Source: Microbacterium enclense (lineage in GTDB: Bacteria > Actinomycetota > Actinomycetes > Actinomycetales > Microbacteriaceae). Taken from it: a DNA stretch of 64,000 nt. The stretch is taken from positions 1,364,001 through 1,428,000 of the forward strand of contig CP116226.1 of assembly GCA_038182865.1 (NCBI GenBank). Direction: 5' to 3'. Made by a program: the position numbers and the translations under genes. The notes beneath the pieces are model-generated. The model had not been told where the DNA came from, did no database searches, and saw nothing but the letters and a program-made list of their open reading frames with translations. This document shows, in pieces, positions 16,455 through 25,798 of the stretch (its first letter is position 1; the number at the start of each line of letters is the position of its first letter).

Positions 16455-17981
16455 ATGACGTCGCCCACCCCCACCACCGATCTCCACCGGGAATCGGTTC
16501 TCGCCGCCGCGGCCAGCGCCGCCCCGGTGCTGGCCGCGATCCCGCCGAGCGTCCGCGCCGCCGCGCTCGTCGCTGCGGCCGATGCTCTGGATGCCGCGGT
16601 CGACGCTCTCGTCGAGGTCGCCCAGCGAGAGACGGGACTCACGGAACAGCGCTTGAGGGGAGAGCTCCGGCGGACGACCGTGCAGTTCCGGCTCTTCGCG
16701 GATGTCGTCGTCGACGGGTCGTTCCTCGACGTCCGGCTCGACGCGGCCGACAGCGCCTTCGCGCTCGGTCCTCGCCCTGACCTTCGTCGCTACCTCGCGC
16801 CGGTCGGGCCGGTGCTGAATTTCGCCGCGAGCAATTTCCCCTTCGCGTTCTCCGTGGCCGGGGGCGACACGGCCGCGGCCCTGGCCGCGGGATGCCCCGT
16901 CGTCGTCAAAGCTCACGACGGACACCTGGAGCTCTCGCTGATGACGGCGAGGATCGTGGCGGACGCTCTGGTCGCGGCGGGTCTGCCGGAGGGCAGCCTC
17001 GATGTCATCATCGGCCGGGAGGTCGGGGTCGCGGCCCTGCAGGACGAGCGCATCACGGCTGCCGCGTTCACCGGATCGACGAAGGGGGGTCTGCACCTCG
17101 CGGCGATCGCGGCCGCCCGCCCCACGCCCATCCCCTTCTTCGGGGAGCTGGGCAGCGTCAACCCCGTCTTCATCACGTCGGCGGCCGCGCAGGAGCGCGG
17201 AGACGCCCTCGCCGCCGAGCTGGTCGCCAGCGTCGGCGGATCAGCGGGTCAGCTCTGCACGAAATCCGGGTTCGTCTTCGTCCCCGCCGGCGGACTCGGT
17301 GACGAGGTCGTCCGGCAGGCCGCGGCGACCGTTCCCGAACATCGCCTGCTGTACCCCGGGATCGCGCAGGGCTACCTCGACAGGCGAGGGAGCATCCTCT
17401 CGGCTCCGAAGGTGCAGACGATCGTCGAGGGCGTCGTGCGCGAAGACGGTGACGGCAACGCCTGGGTCACTCCCACCTTCGTCCGCACCGACCTCGAGGC
17501 GCTTCGCGCCGACCGCGAACGGCTGTTGGACGAAGCCTTCGGCCCCTTGGCGATCCTGGTCGAGTACTCCGACGCAGACGATCTGCCGGGGGTGGTCCGC
17601 GAGCTGTTCCCCGGCAACCTCACCGGCTCTCTCCACACGGCTGCCGGAGAGGATCCGTCCGGCTACGCGGACCTCGCCGACGCGCTGGCGGCCCACTCCG
17701 GACGCGTGGTCTTCAACGGCTGGCCCACCGGTGTCGCCGTGACGCCCGCGATGACGCACGGCGGCCCGTTCCCGGCCACCACCGGGTTCGGCGGCACGTC
17801 GGTCGGAACGACCTCGATCACGCGATTCCTGCGGCCCGTCACCTACCAGAGCGCTCCGGATGCCGTTCTCCCGGCGCCCCTGCGCGACAGCAACCCCTGG
17901 GGTGTTCCCCAGCGCCACGCGCCCGCGGGTGAGTCGGCGACCTGGGGGCACGCGGCGACGTCGGGGCGGGTCGGCGCATGA
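16455..17981 (+). CDS. Alpha-ketoglutarate semialdehyde dehydrogenase
   Basis: A 508-residue aldehyde dehydrogenase of the KGSADH/2,5-dioxovalerate type that oxidises alpha-ketoglutarate semialdehyde to 2-oxoglutarate. The catalytic cysteine is C268 in SAGQLCTKSG, the nucleotide-side motif is FTGSTKGG, and the C-terminus HGGPFPATT-GTSVGTTSITRFLRPV is typical of this subgroup. It is the last step of the D-hydroxyproline route. It follows the epimerase by 16 nt and overlaps the next small gene by 4 bp (ATGA). Confidence 0.92.
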   Translation: MTSPTPTTDLHRESVLAAAASAAPVLAAIPPSVRAAALVAAADALDAAVDALVEVAQRETGLTEQRLRGELRRTTVQFRLFADVVVDGSFLDVRLDAADSAFALGPRPDLRRYLAPVGPVLNFAASNFPFAFSVAGGDTAAALAAGCPVVVKAHDGHLELSLMTARIVADALVAAGLPEGSLDVIIGREVGVAALQDERITAAAFTGSTKGGLHLAAIAAARPTPIPFFGELGSVNPVFITSAAAQERGDALAAELVASVGGSAGQLCTKSGFVFVPAGGLGDEVVRQAAATVPEHRLLYPGIAQGYLDRRGSILSAPKVQTIVEGVVREDGDGNAWVTPTFVRTDLEALRADRERLLDEAFGPLAILVEYSDADDLPGVVRELFPGNLTGSLHTAAGEDPSGYADLADALAAHSGRVVFNGWPTGVAVTPAMTHGGPFPATTGFGGTSVGTTSITRFLRPVTYQSAPDAVLPAPLRDSNPWGVPQRHAPAGESATWGHAATSGRVGA

Positions 17982-18286
17982 TCCGCAGCGTCCTTTCGCT
18001 CCGGCCTCCTCGGGAACGGGTGGGCGAGGTCCTCGAGGTGTACCGCGCCGAGGAGATCCTGCAGTTCTCCCTGGACAACTCCCGCGCGGTGGCGTCGGAG
18101 ATCTCCGTGGCCACCGACGGGTCGGGGGAGGTCATGGTGACCGCGCTGTGGCCCGATCTGGACGCCTATCAGGAGTGGCTCGACCACCCTCGGCGTCAAC
18201 GAGCGGGGCTCGTGGCGATCCTCGACGGGGTGGAGGTGGGCTCGGCACGACTGTTCGAGATCGACCACGCCGTGCGTAAGGACTGA
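17978..18286 (+). CDS. Small ABM-like (dimeric alpha/beta barrel) protein
   Basis: A 102-residue protein of the antibiotic-biosynthesis-monooxygenase-like dimeric barrel type: an N-terminal strand (IRSVLSLRPPRER), a helix (VLEVYRAEEILQFSLDN), the strand EVMVTALWPDLDAYQEWLDHP, and a final strand ARLFEIDHAV. No cofactor site is evident; such proteins act as cofactor-free oxygenases, isomerases or accessory factors. It overlaps the KGSA dehydrogenase gene by 4 bp and ends the first operon. Its role here is unknown. Confidence 0.65.
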   Translation: MIRSVLSLRPPRERVGEVLEVYRAEEILQFSLDNSRAVASEISVATDGSGEVMVTALWPDLDAYQEWLDHPRRQRAGLVAILDGVEVGSARLFEIDHAVRKD

Positions 18287-18341
18287 GCAACGCCGCGGAA
18301 ATGCGCTGGACACACTTCCTCACTACCTTTGGCATAGGAGA

Positions 18342-18355
18342 TGTGACATAGTACT
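18342..18355 (+). promoter_or_regulatory. GntR-regulon motif, copy 3 (before the ABC importer)
   Basis: TGTGACATAGTACT, extended identity TGTGACATAGTACTGA with the copy at 12413. It lies 49-62 nt before the substrate-binding protein gene and marks a second transcription unit. Confidence 0.7.
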
Positions 18356-18403
18356 GAAGAGGGTGCTCGACCCTCGTGTCACGTTCCACAAGGAGGTAGG
18401 AAA

Positions 18404-19444
18404 GTGCAGCACAAATCACAGCAGCGCATCCGCCGGATCGCGGTCGCAGCGACAGCACTGGCCGTCGCCGCCGGAACCCTCACCGCGTGCAGCGGCGGGG
18501 CGAGCGGTGGCGGCGGCGCCGACGGCGGGTACCGCATCGCGGTTCTCCTGGCATCCAGTCAGAACGGCTACAACCAGGCCGTCGGCGACGGCGTCAAGCA
18601 GGAAGCAGCCAAGCTCGACCCGAACATCCAGATCACCATTCTCGACGGCCAGTTCAACTCCGGGACGCAGCTCGGTCAGCTGGAGACGGCCGGAACCGGC
18701 AATCAGTACGACGGCGTGGTGGTCGTGCCGTCCGACGGCACCGCCCTGGCGGCGGCCTTCCCGCTCGGCAACGGCATCCCCGTCGCCACCGTGCTCAACC
18801 CCATCGGTCCCGACATCGACAACATGGACCCCCAGGTGGAGGGCGTGGTCTCGACGGTGGCGGTTCCGCCCAGCGACGCCGCGGCCACGCAGGCGGAGGA
18901 CGTGGTCAGCTACTGCAAGGACATCAACCCCTGCAAGGTGGCCCTGCTCGTCGGACAGCTCAACGCGCCTCTCGACGTCGCGCGCGAGAAGGCGTACCGC
19001 AGCGTCCTGGAGAAGAACTCCAACATCCAGATCGTCGCGACGGTCGAGGGAAACTACGACCCCGACGCCTCGGCGACCAGCATCAGCAACGTGCTGCAGA
19101 CCACACCGGACCTCAACGTCGTTCTCTCCAACGCGGATCAGCAGGCGAAGGGCGCGCAGATCGCGCTCGAAGACGCCGGTATCGACCCGAAGTCGGTCTA
19201 CCTCACCGGTGGCGGCGGCACGCAGGAAGCGGTCCAGAACGTTCGGGACGGCATCTGGAAGGCCGACTACCTCAACTTCCCCGTCTCGATGGGGAGCGCC
19301 GCCATGCAGCAGCTCTACAACAGCCTGACCGGCGCCGAGGTCACCGCGTGGGTCAATGCGGATGAGATCGGTGGCGTCGAGCCCTACGCCAACAAGACCA
19401 CGCTCGAGAAGTCGCCCGACTTCACGGGTGAGTGGGTCGGCTGA
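18404..19444 (+). CDS. ABC importer substrate-binding lipoprotein, ribose-binding type
   Basis: A 346-residue periplasmic-binding-protein-like lipoprotein: signal peptide with lipobox LTAC (C29), a Ser/Gly linker, then a type-1 (RbsB/LacI-like) fold beginning YRIAVLLASSQNGYNQAVGDGVKQEA. The GTG start at 18404 follows GGAGGTAGGAAA. Family members usually bind sugars, but the operon has no sugar enzyme; its genes (dehydrogenase, HyuAB, amidohydrolase) point to an amino-acid-like or cyclic amide ligand. That is inference from context. Confidence 0.85.
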   Translation: MQHKSQQRIRRIAVAATALAVAAGTLTACSGGASGGGGADGGYRIAVLLASSQNGYNQAVGDGVKQEAAKLDPNIQITILDGQFNSGTQLGQLETAGTGNQYDGVVVVPSDGTALAAAFPLGNGIPVATVLNPIGPDIDNMDPQVEGVVSTVAVPPSDAAATQAEDVVSYCKDINPCKVALLVGQLNAPLDVAREKAYRSVLEKNSNIQIVATVEGNYDPDASATSISNVLQTTPDLNVVLSNADQQAKGAQIALEDAGIDPKSVYLTGGGGTQEAVQNVRDGIWKADYLNFPVSMGSAAMQQLYNSLTGAEVTAWVNADEIGGVEPYANKTTLEKSPDFTGEWVG

Positions 19445-19470
19445 GCCGCCCCTGACGGATCGGACTCTCT

Positions 19471-20991
19471 ATGAACACCACGTCCTCGATCATCGAACTG
19501 CGCCAGATCTCGAAACGCTTCGGTGGCACGAAGGCGCTGGATGCCGTCGACCTCGACCTGCGCGCGGGAGAAGTGCACGCGCTGGTCGGCGAGAACGGTG
19601 CCGGAAAATCCACCCTCGGAAAGATCGTCGCGGGGCTCTACAGCCCCGATTCCGGCGAGCTGACCGTCGACGGCCGACCCGTGGGGCGCTGGGACACCGT
19701 CCGCGCCCAGCGAGCCGGTGTCGTGATGATCGCTCAGGAACTCTCCCTCGTTCCCGAGCTGACGGTGGAGCAGAACGTGTTCCTGGGAGTCGAGAGCAAC
19801 ACCCTGGGCGTGATGCGACGAAACGTCGCGCAGCGCTTCGCCGACCTCGAGGCACAGGCCGATTTCCGCCTGCCGCCGAAGGCGCTGGTCGGCGATCTTC
19901 GGATCGCCGACCAGCAGAAGGTCGAGATCATGCGCGCTCTCGCTCGGGAGGCACGCGTGATCGTGATGGACGAACCGACCTCGTCGCTCACCGCCCACGA
20001 GACCGAGCGGCTCCACACCCTCATCCGCTCCCTCCGGGAGCAGGGCCGGACCATCGTGTACGTCTCGCACTTCCTCGACGCGGTCCTCGACGTCTCTGAT
20101 CGCATCACGATCATGCGCGACGGCGTGCGCGTGCGCACGGCGGACGCGGCCGACGAGACAAAGGGCTCCATCGTGCAGGGGATGCTGGGGCGCGAGCTCT
20201 CCGTGACCTTCCCCGAACGGCGCCCGCGCGTCGATCCGTCCGTCCGTCCCGTCCTGACGGTGGAGGGCGTGTCCACGACGGCGGGGGTGCAGTCCGCCTC
20301 TCTGGAGGTGCGTCCCGGGGAGATCGTCGGTCTCCTCGGGCTCGTCGGCTCGGGTCGATCGGAGATCGCACGCGCCATCGCCGGGGCGGATCCGATCACC
20401 TCAGGAAGGGTCGTCTTCGAGGGGAGAGAACGCCGCCGCTGGAACACCCGCACGGCCATCGAGGCCGGCGTCGTGATGGTTCCCGAAGACCGTCACGCCC
20501 AGGGCCTCGTGCTCGAGCGCAGCGTGAAAGAGAACATCTCGCTCGCCTTCCTCGGTCGGTTCGCCCGCCTCGGAGTCGTCAACCCGCGTCGGGAACGAGA
20601 CAACGCCCAGCAGTTCGCCGAGGCGCTGAGCATGCGTCCTCCGCGCATCAACCTCGAGATCGGCGGCCTCTCCGGCGGAAATCAGCAGAAGGCTCTGCTC
20701 GCCAAATGGCTCATCGGCGATCCGACGTTCGTCATCCTCGACGAACCCACACGAGGCGTCGACATCGGCGCCAAGGCCACCATCTACCACCTCATCGCGG
20801 ACCTCGCCGATCGGGGGGTCGGAGTCCTCCTGATCTCCTCGGAGCACGAGGAAGTCCTCGCGTTGAGCACCCGTGCGTACACGGTGACCGCCGGGACGAT
20901 CGCGGGCGAAGTCGACCCCGCAGCCCTCGGCGTCAGCGACGTGCTCGCCCACCTCTTTGCCGTCGACCAGGAGATCGGAAACCCCGCATGA
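19471..20991 (+). CDS. ABC importer ATP-binding protein, RbsA type (two ATPase domains)
   Basis: A 506-residue double ATPase. The first domain has Walker A GENGAGKST (40-48), the Walker B-type VIVMDEPTSSLT and the D-loop; the second has a degenerate P-loop GLVGSGRSE and a good signature LSGGNQQKALLAKWL with FVILDEPTRGVD. This is the standard RbsA/XylG layout. It overlaps the permease gene by 4 bp (ATGA) and follows the binding-protein gene by 26 nt. Confidence 0.95.
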   Translation: MNTTSSIIELRQISKRFGGTKALDAVDLDLRAGEVHALVGENGAGKSTLGKIVAGLYSPDSGELTVDGRPVGRWDTVRAQRAGVVMIAQELSLVPELTVEQNVFLGVESNTLGVMRRNVAQRFADLEAQADFRLPPKALVGDLRIADQQKVEIMRALAREARVIVMDEPTSSLTAHETERLHTLIRSLREQGRTIVYVSHFLDAVLDVSDRITIMRDGVRVRTADAADETKGSIVQGMLGRELSVTFPERRPRVDPSVRPVLTVEGVSTTAGVQSASLEVRPGEIVGLLGLVGSGRSEIARAIAGADPITSGRVVFEGRERRRWNTRTAIEAGVVMVPEDRHAQGLVLERSVKENISLAFLGRFARLGVVNPRRERDNAQQFAEALSMRPPRINLEIGGLSGGNQQKALLAKWLIGDPTFVILDEPTRGVDIGAKATIYHLIADLADRGVGVLLISSEHEEVLALSTRAYTVTAGTIAGEVDPAALGVSDVLAHLFAVDQEIGNPA

Positions 20992-21968
20992 CCGCCACAA
21001 CGTCCACCACCACCGTGCCCCGGGGCCTCACCCTGGCCCGTGTCCTGGTCTTCCTTCGTGACTATGCGGTCCTGATCCTCCTCGGCATCCTCATCCTCGT
21101 CCTCGCGATCGCCTCTCCCTCGTTCTTCACGTTCGCGAACCTGCTGAACATCGCCAACCAGAACGTCCCCCTCGCGCTCATCGCCGTCGCCGGAACATTC
21201 GTCATCATCTCGGGTGCCTTCGACCTCTCGACCGCGGCGATCTACGCCGTGGGGAGCGTGTCGGCGGCGTGGGTGGCGGTGGAGAGCGGCAACATCACGC
21301 TCGCCCTCATCGCTCCCATCGTGATCGGCGTCGTACTGGGGATCGTGAACGGCCTCGCCGTGACGGTACTGCGCGTGCATTCGTTCCTCGCCACGCTCGC
21401 GACGAGCCTGATCTACAAGGCCATCGCCGTGCTCATCACCGGCGGTGCCCTCATCCAGGTGACGGCGACCGGCTTCTCGGAGCTCGGTCGTGGGCGGATC
21501 GGCGGAGTCTTCTACTCGGTGATCGTCCTCGTGCTTTTCGTCGCGGTCATGTGGTTCCTCCTGAAGGGCACCGTGTTCGGCCGTCACGTCTTCGCCGTCG
21601 GCGGCAATGCCGACGCCGCACGCCTCTCGGGCATCCGGGTCGACCGCGTGAAGGTCATGGTCTTCGCGCTCAGCGGCCTCGCGGCCGGTATCGCCGCCGC
21701 CATCGGCGTCTCGCGCATCGCCTCCGGCCAACCCCAGGCCGGAGCCGGCCTCGAACTCTCCGCCATCGCCGCCATCATCCTCGGCGGCACGAGCATCTAC
21801 GGCGGTGTGGGTGCCGTCTGGCGATCGCTCGCGGGCGTCTTCCTGATCGCCCTCATCGGCAACGGGTTCGACATCCTCGGCTTCAACCCCCAGATCAAAG
21901 ATCTCGTCACGGGCGTCATCATCCTGGCCGCCGTCGCGCTCGCCGCCGCCGGCACCCGCCGCCGCTGA
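20988..21968 (+). CDS. ABC importer permease, RbsC type
   Basis: A 326-residue permease with about 9-10 membrane segments. The conserved RbsC features are ISGAFDLSTAAIYAVGSV, VLRVHSFLATLATSLIYKAIA and the cytoplasmic loop VFAVGGNADAARLSGIRVDRVKVMVFALSG, followed by GGTSIYGGVGAVWRSLAGVFLIALIGNGFDILG. It works with the adjacent RbsA-type ATPase and RbsB-type binding protein. Only one permease gene is present, so it probably forms a homodimer. Confidence 0.94.
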   Translation: MTATTSTTTVPRGLTLARVLVFLRDYAVLILLGILILVLAIASPSFFTFANLLNIANQNVPLALIAVAGTFVIISGAFDLSTAAIYAVGSVSAAWVAVESGNITLALIAPIVIGVVLGIVNGLAVTVLRVHSFLATLATSLIYKAIAVLITGGALIQVTATGFSELGRGRIGGVFYSVIVLVLFVAVMWFLLKGTVFGRHVFAVGGNADAARLSGIRVDRVKVMVFALSGLAAGIAAAIGVSRIASGQPQAGAGLELSAIAAIILGGTSIYGGVGAVWRSLAGVFLIALIGNGFDILGFNPQIKDLVTGVIILAAVALAAAGTRRR

Positions 21969-21998
21969 CCGACGATCCTGCTCCACGAAAGGACTCTC

Positions 21999-24080
21999 AT
22001 GACCGACAACGTTCGAGTCGCCATCGATGTCGGCGGCACCTTCACGGATGTGGTGAAGCTGACCCCCGCGACCGGCTCCATCCGTTTCGAGAAGGTTCCG
22101 ACCACCCCGTCCGCGCCGACCGAGGGAGTGCTCGCCGGCTTCGCCGCGGCGGAGGCCGAGTTCTCCGAGACGGTGATGTTCAATCACGGCACCACCCTGG
22201 GGCTCAACGCCCTGCTCACCCGCAACGGTGCGCGTACGGCGATCATCTCCACCGCGGGGTTCCGCGACGTCTACCTGCTCGGACGCACCGACCGCGCCGC
22301 CATGTACGACATCCGCTATCGCAAGCCGGCCGCATTGGTCGAGCGTGCGGACACCTTCGAGGTCATCGAGCGCAGCTACTTCGACGGCACCGTCGGCACG
22401 CCCCTCGACATCGACGACGCGCGCCGCGTCGCCGAGTCGGTCCGTGACGGGGGGTATGACTCCGTCGCGGTGGCCTTCCTGCACTCGTACGCCAACGCCG
22501 CTCACGAACGGCAGATGCGCGACGTGCTGCACGAGGTCGCGCCGGACATCGACGTGACGTTGTCGCACGAGCTCGCGCGCGAGTACCGGGAGTACGAGCG
22601 GACGAGCACGGCGGTCCTCGACGCCTACATCAAGCCCATCGTCCGCAGCTATCTCGAAGTCCTCGAGGCGGAGCTCGAGGAGCGCGGCTTCAAGGGTCGA
22701 TTCCTCATGTCCCGTTCCGGGGGCGGCGCGATGACGGCCACCTCCGCACGCGAGCAGCCGGTCAATCTCATCCTCTCCGGGCCGGCCGGGGGAGTGATCG
22801 GCGCGGCCGCCTTCTCGCAGCTCATCGGCACGCCCAACCTCATCACCATCGACCTCGGCGGGACAAGCCTGGACGCGTCGCTGGTGCTCGACCACGAGCC
22901 GCTCCGGCACACCGGGGCGGAGTTCGAGGGCCTGCCGATCACGACGCCGTCGCTGAACATCCAGACCATCGGCGCCGGGGGCGGATCCCTCGGCTGGCTC
23001 GACGCCGCCGGGGCGCTCCAGGTCGGACCGCAGAGCGCGGGCGCCGACCCCGGACCCGCATCGTACGGACGAGGGGGGACCCAACCCACCTTCACCGACG
23101 CGGCCCTCGCCGTCGGGTACCTCGGTGCGGACACCCCCCTGGGCGGAACCCTCGTCCTCGACGAGCAGCTCGCCCTCGACGCGCTCGGCACCATCGCGGG
23201 CCCGCTCGGCCTCGCCCCGCGCGATCTCGCGCGGGGGATGCTGCGCATCTCCACGACGAAGATCGTCGGCGCCGTCCGCGGGATCACGGTCGAGCTCGGA
23301 CTGGACCCCAAGGACTTCGCGCTGCTCTCCTTCGGCGGTGGCGGCGGCCTCGTCGCCGTCGATGTCGCCCACGAACTCGGCATCCCCGCTGTCATCGTCC
23401 CTCCCGGGCAGGGGGCGTTCTCGGCTCTCGGCATGCTGATGGCCGACGTGCAGCACGACTTCTCGCGCACCACCATCACGCCGCTCGACGGTCTCGACGT
23501 CGCCGACGTCGAGGCATCCTTCCGCGAACTCGAGGAGTCCGCGCAACAGGCTCTCGTTGCCGAGGGCTTCGACGAGGCCAGCCGCCGGATCCTGCGGACC
23601 GTGGACGTCCGTTACTCCGGCCAGGAGCACTCCGTCTCCGTCGACTGCCCCGCCTTCGACGAGAACTTCGCACACGAGATCGAGGCGGCGTTCTCGCGCC
23701 TGCACGAGCGCCAGTACGGGCACACGATGAGCGATCCGGTCGAGATCACCACGCTGCGGCTGCGCGGCCTGGGGCTCATCGAGAAGCCTTCGCTCCCCAC
23801 GGTCCCGCGACGCAGCGAAGGAGAGGTCGAACGGCTGGGCGATCGCACCGTGCACCTCGCCGATGGATCGACCCAGACCTACGGCCTCTACGCCCGCGAG
23901 AGCCTCCTGGCGGGCGACCGCATCCAGGGGCCCGCTGTCATCACGGAACACACGGCGACGACGGTGATGCACGCCGGTGACGTCTTGACCGTGGGCGACC
24001 TCGGCGAATTGACCATCGCCATCTCCGCCGAGCTGCCTTCCCCCACCACCGACGCCGTCCTCGAGGGAGCACTGCGATGA
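21999..24080 (+). CDS. hyuA: Hydantoinase/oxoprolinase family subunit A
   Basis: A 693-residue HyuA-family protein. The N-terminal actin-like ATPase motif is VRVAIDVGGTFTDVVKL (residues 5-21), with a second phosphate loop LITIDLGGTSLDASLV, and SGPAGGVIGAA. With HyuB it forms ATP-dependent enzymes that open cyclic amides (N-methylhydantoin, 5-oxoproline) or carboxylate ketones. The absence of a gamma subunit makes acetone carboxylase unlikely. GAAAGGA precedes the ATG. It overlaps hyuB by 4 bp. The substrate in this island is not known. Confidence 0.9.
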   Translation: MTDNVRVAIDVGGTFTDVVKLTPATGSIRFEKVPTTPSAPTEGVLAGFAAAEAEFSETVMFNHGTTLGLNALLTRNGARTAIISTAGFRDVYLLGRTDRAAMYDIRYRKPAALVERADTFEVIERSYFDGTVGTPLDIDDARRVAESVRDGGYDSVAVAFLHSYANAAHERQMRDVLHEVAPDIDVTLSHELAREYREYERTSTAVLDAYIKPIVRSYLEVLEAELEERGFKGRFLMSRSGGGAMTATSAREQPVNLILSGPAGGVIGAAAFSQLIGTPNLITIDLGGTSLDASLVLDHEPLRHTGAEFEGLPITTPSLNIQTIGAGGGSLGWLDAAGALQVGPQSAGADPGPASYGRGGTQPTFTDAALAVGYLGADTPLGGTLVLDEQLALDALGTIAGPLGLAPRDLARGMLRISTTKIVGAVRGITVELGLDPKDFALLSFGGGGGLVAVDVAHELGIPAVIVPPGQGAFSALGMLMADVQHDFSRTTITPLDGLDVADVEASFRELEESAQQALVAEGFDEASRRILRTVDVRYSGQEHSVSVDCPAFDENFAHEIEAAFSRLHERQYGHTMSDPVEITTLRLRGLGLIEKPSLPTVPRRSEGEVERLGDRTVHLADGSTQTYGLYARESLLAGDRIQGPAVITEHTATTVMHAGDVLTVGDLGELTIAISAELPSPTTDAVLEGALR

Positions 24081-25798
24081 GCGACGCCATCACCACCGAA
24101 GTCATCCGCCACGCCCTGATCGCCGCCGCCGCCGAAGTCGCGCACAACCTGTGCCGTACCGCCTACAACACCGTCGTCTACGAGATCCACGACTACGGCG
24201 TGGGCATCCACGATGTCGCGGGTGACGTCGTCGCCGACGCCCCCGGAATCGCCATCTTCACGCGCGGCAACGACTACGGCATCAAGAAGGCCGTCGAGTT
24301 CCTCGGCAGGGATGCGATGGGTGAGGGCGACGTCTTCCTCCTGAACTACCCGTACTGGTCGTCCGCCCACACGCTCGACACGTTGGTCTTCGCGCCGATC
24401 CACTCCTCGGACGGGCAGCACATCGGCTTCGCGTCGGTTCGGATCCACGTGCTCGATCTCATGCAGAAGGACGCGGGATACGTCCTCGACTCCACCGACA
24501 TGTACCAGGAGGGCATCTTCTTCCCGGGGACGCGCCTGTACCAGGCGGGGCGTCAGTGCGACGACGTGTTCAACATCATCCGATTCAACAGCCGGATGCC
24601 CGAGCGCACGATCGGCGATCTGCAGGCCCAGGTCTCGGCCGTCCACGCGGGTGCCGCGCGCACGCGGGAGATCGCGGACAAGTACGGCGTGGAGACGCTG
24701 TTCGAGGCGATGACCGCGATCAACGAGCACGGCGAGAAGCTCGCGCGGATCGGCCTGTCCCGCCTGCCGAAGGGCACGTGGCACGCCCACGACTTCATGG
24801 ACAGCGACGGGATCGACAAGTCCACGCCCGTGAAGATGGACGCCCTCGTCACCATCACCGATGACGAGTTCATCATCGACTGGTCCGGGAGCGATGCGGA
24901 CGTGAAGGGCCCCATCAACCTTCCGCCGGGACAGACCGAGGCGCTCTGCTCGCTCGTCTTCAAGTCGCTGACCACCCCGGACACCCCCGTGGTCGCGGGA
25001 AACTTCGCGCCGCTGAGGGTCATCACCCGCGAGGGGAGCGTCATGCACGCCGTCCCGCCGATGCCCACCTTCACCCTGTGGACCGGGCTGCTGGCCGGCG
25101 AGGTCGTCTTGAAGGCGCTGGCGCAGGGGATGCCGGACCTCATCCCCGCGAGCTCCGGGGGCGACGTCAACTCGATGATGGGTCTCGGGGTCAACCCGCG
25201 AACGGGTGAGTCGTGGCTCGAGGCCACCAACGAAGCCGTGGGCTTCGGCGGCCACTCCGGTGGGGACGGCGAGGACGGGATCATGCACTTCTCCGAGCCG
25301 GGATGCCGGAACAATCCGGTCGAGGTGCTCGAGGCGAAGTCGCCGATGATCATCGACCACTACGGTTACCGCCCCGACTCGGGCGGCCCGGGCAAACATC
25401 GCGGCGGTGTCGGCGTGAGCCGCGCGTACCGGTTCACCGCGCCGTCCGTGGGTATCGGTCTCGTCTACAAGACCAGCGCACCGTGGGCCATCGCCGGTGG
25501 AGAAGAGGCGGTCCCGAACGGGATGACGGTCAACCCCGGCACGCCCGGCGAACGCCGCGGCTCCGGCGAGTACAGCCACCTCGAAGCGGGAGACGTGCTC
25601 GTGAACGCCACCGGCGGAGGCGGGGGATGGGGCCCGGCCTTCGAGCGGGACCCCTCGGCCGTCGCGTCGGACGTCCGCAACGGCTTCGTCTCGCGGGCCG
25701 CGGCGGAGGAACGCTACGGCGTCGCGTTCGTCGGCGACTCGTTCGAGGTCGATGTGGAGGCCACCTCCGCCCTGCGGGCGCAGAAGGTCTCCGGATGA
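24077..25798 (+). CDS. hyuB: Hydantoinase/oxoprolinase family subunit B
   Basis: A 573-residue HyuB-family protein (begins [31 protein letters not shown]), with the family segments [25 protein letters not shown], and the glycine-rich C-terminal [27 protein letters not shown]. It is the partner of HyuA in an ATP-dependent cyclic-amide hydrolase. It overlaps hyuA and the downstream amidohydrolase by 4 bp each (ATGA), indicating one translationally coupled unit. Confidence 0.92.
   Translation: MSDAITTEVIRHALIAAAAEVAHNLCRTAYNTVVYEIHDYGVGIHDVAGDVVADAPGIAIFTRGNDYGIKKAVEFLGRDAMGEGDVFLLNYPYWSSAHTLDTLVFAPIHSSDGQHIGFASVRIHVLDLMQKDAGYVLDSTDMYQEGIFFPGTRLYQAGRQCDDVFNIIRFNSRMPERTIGDLQAQVSAVHAGAARTREIADKYGVETLFEAMTAINEHGEKLARIGLSRLPKGTWHAHDFMDSDGIDKSTPVKMDALVTITDDEFIIDWSGSDADVKGPINLPPGQTEALCSLVFKSLTTPDTPVVAGNFAPLRVITREGSVMHAVPPMPTFTLWTGLLAGEVVLKALAQGMPDLIPASSGGDVNSMMGLGVNPRTGESWLEATNEAVGFGGHSGGDGEDGIMHFSEPGCRNNPVEVLEAKSPMIIDHYGYRPDSGGPGKHRGGVGVSRAYRFTAPSVGIGLVYKTSAPWAIAGGEEAVPNGMTVNPGTPGERRGSGEYSHLEAGDVLVNATGGGGGWGPAFERDPSAVASDVRNGFVSRAAAEERYGVAFVGDSFEVDVEATSALRAQKVSG

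Noticed and set aside
20784..23972. A minus-strand open reading frame of 1,062 codons.
   Set aside because: It lies opposite the ABC ATPase, permease and HyuA genes, whose motifs are clear. Its product is rich in Arg, Asp and His with no domain, typical of antisense frames in high-GC DNA.
21999..25798. Acetone carboxylase for the HyuA/HyuB pair.
   Set aside because: No gamma-subunit gene is present, and the following genes are hydrolases and an aldolase.
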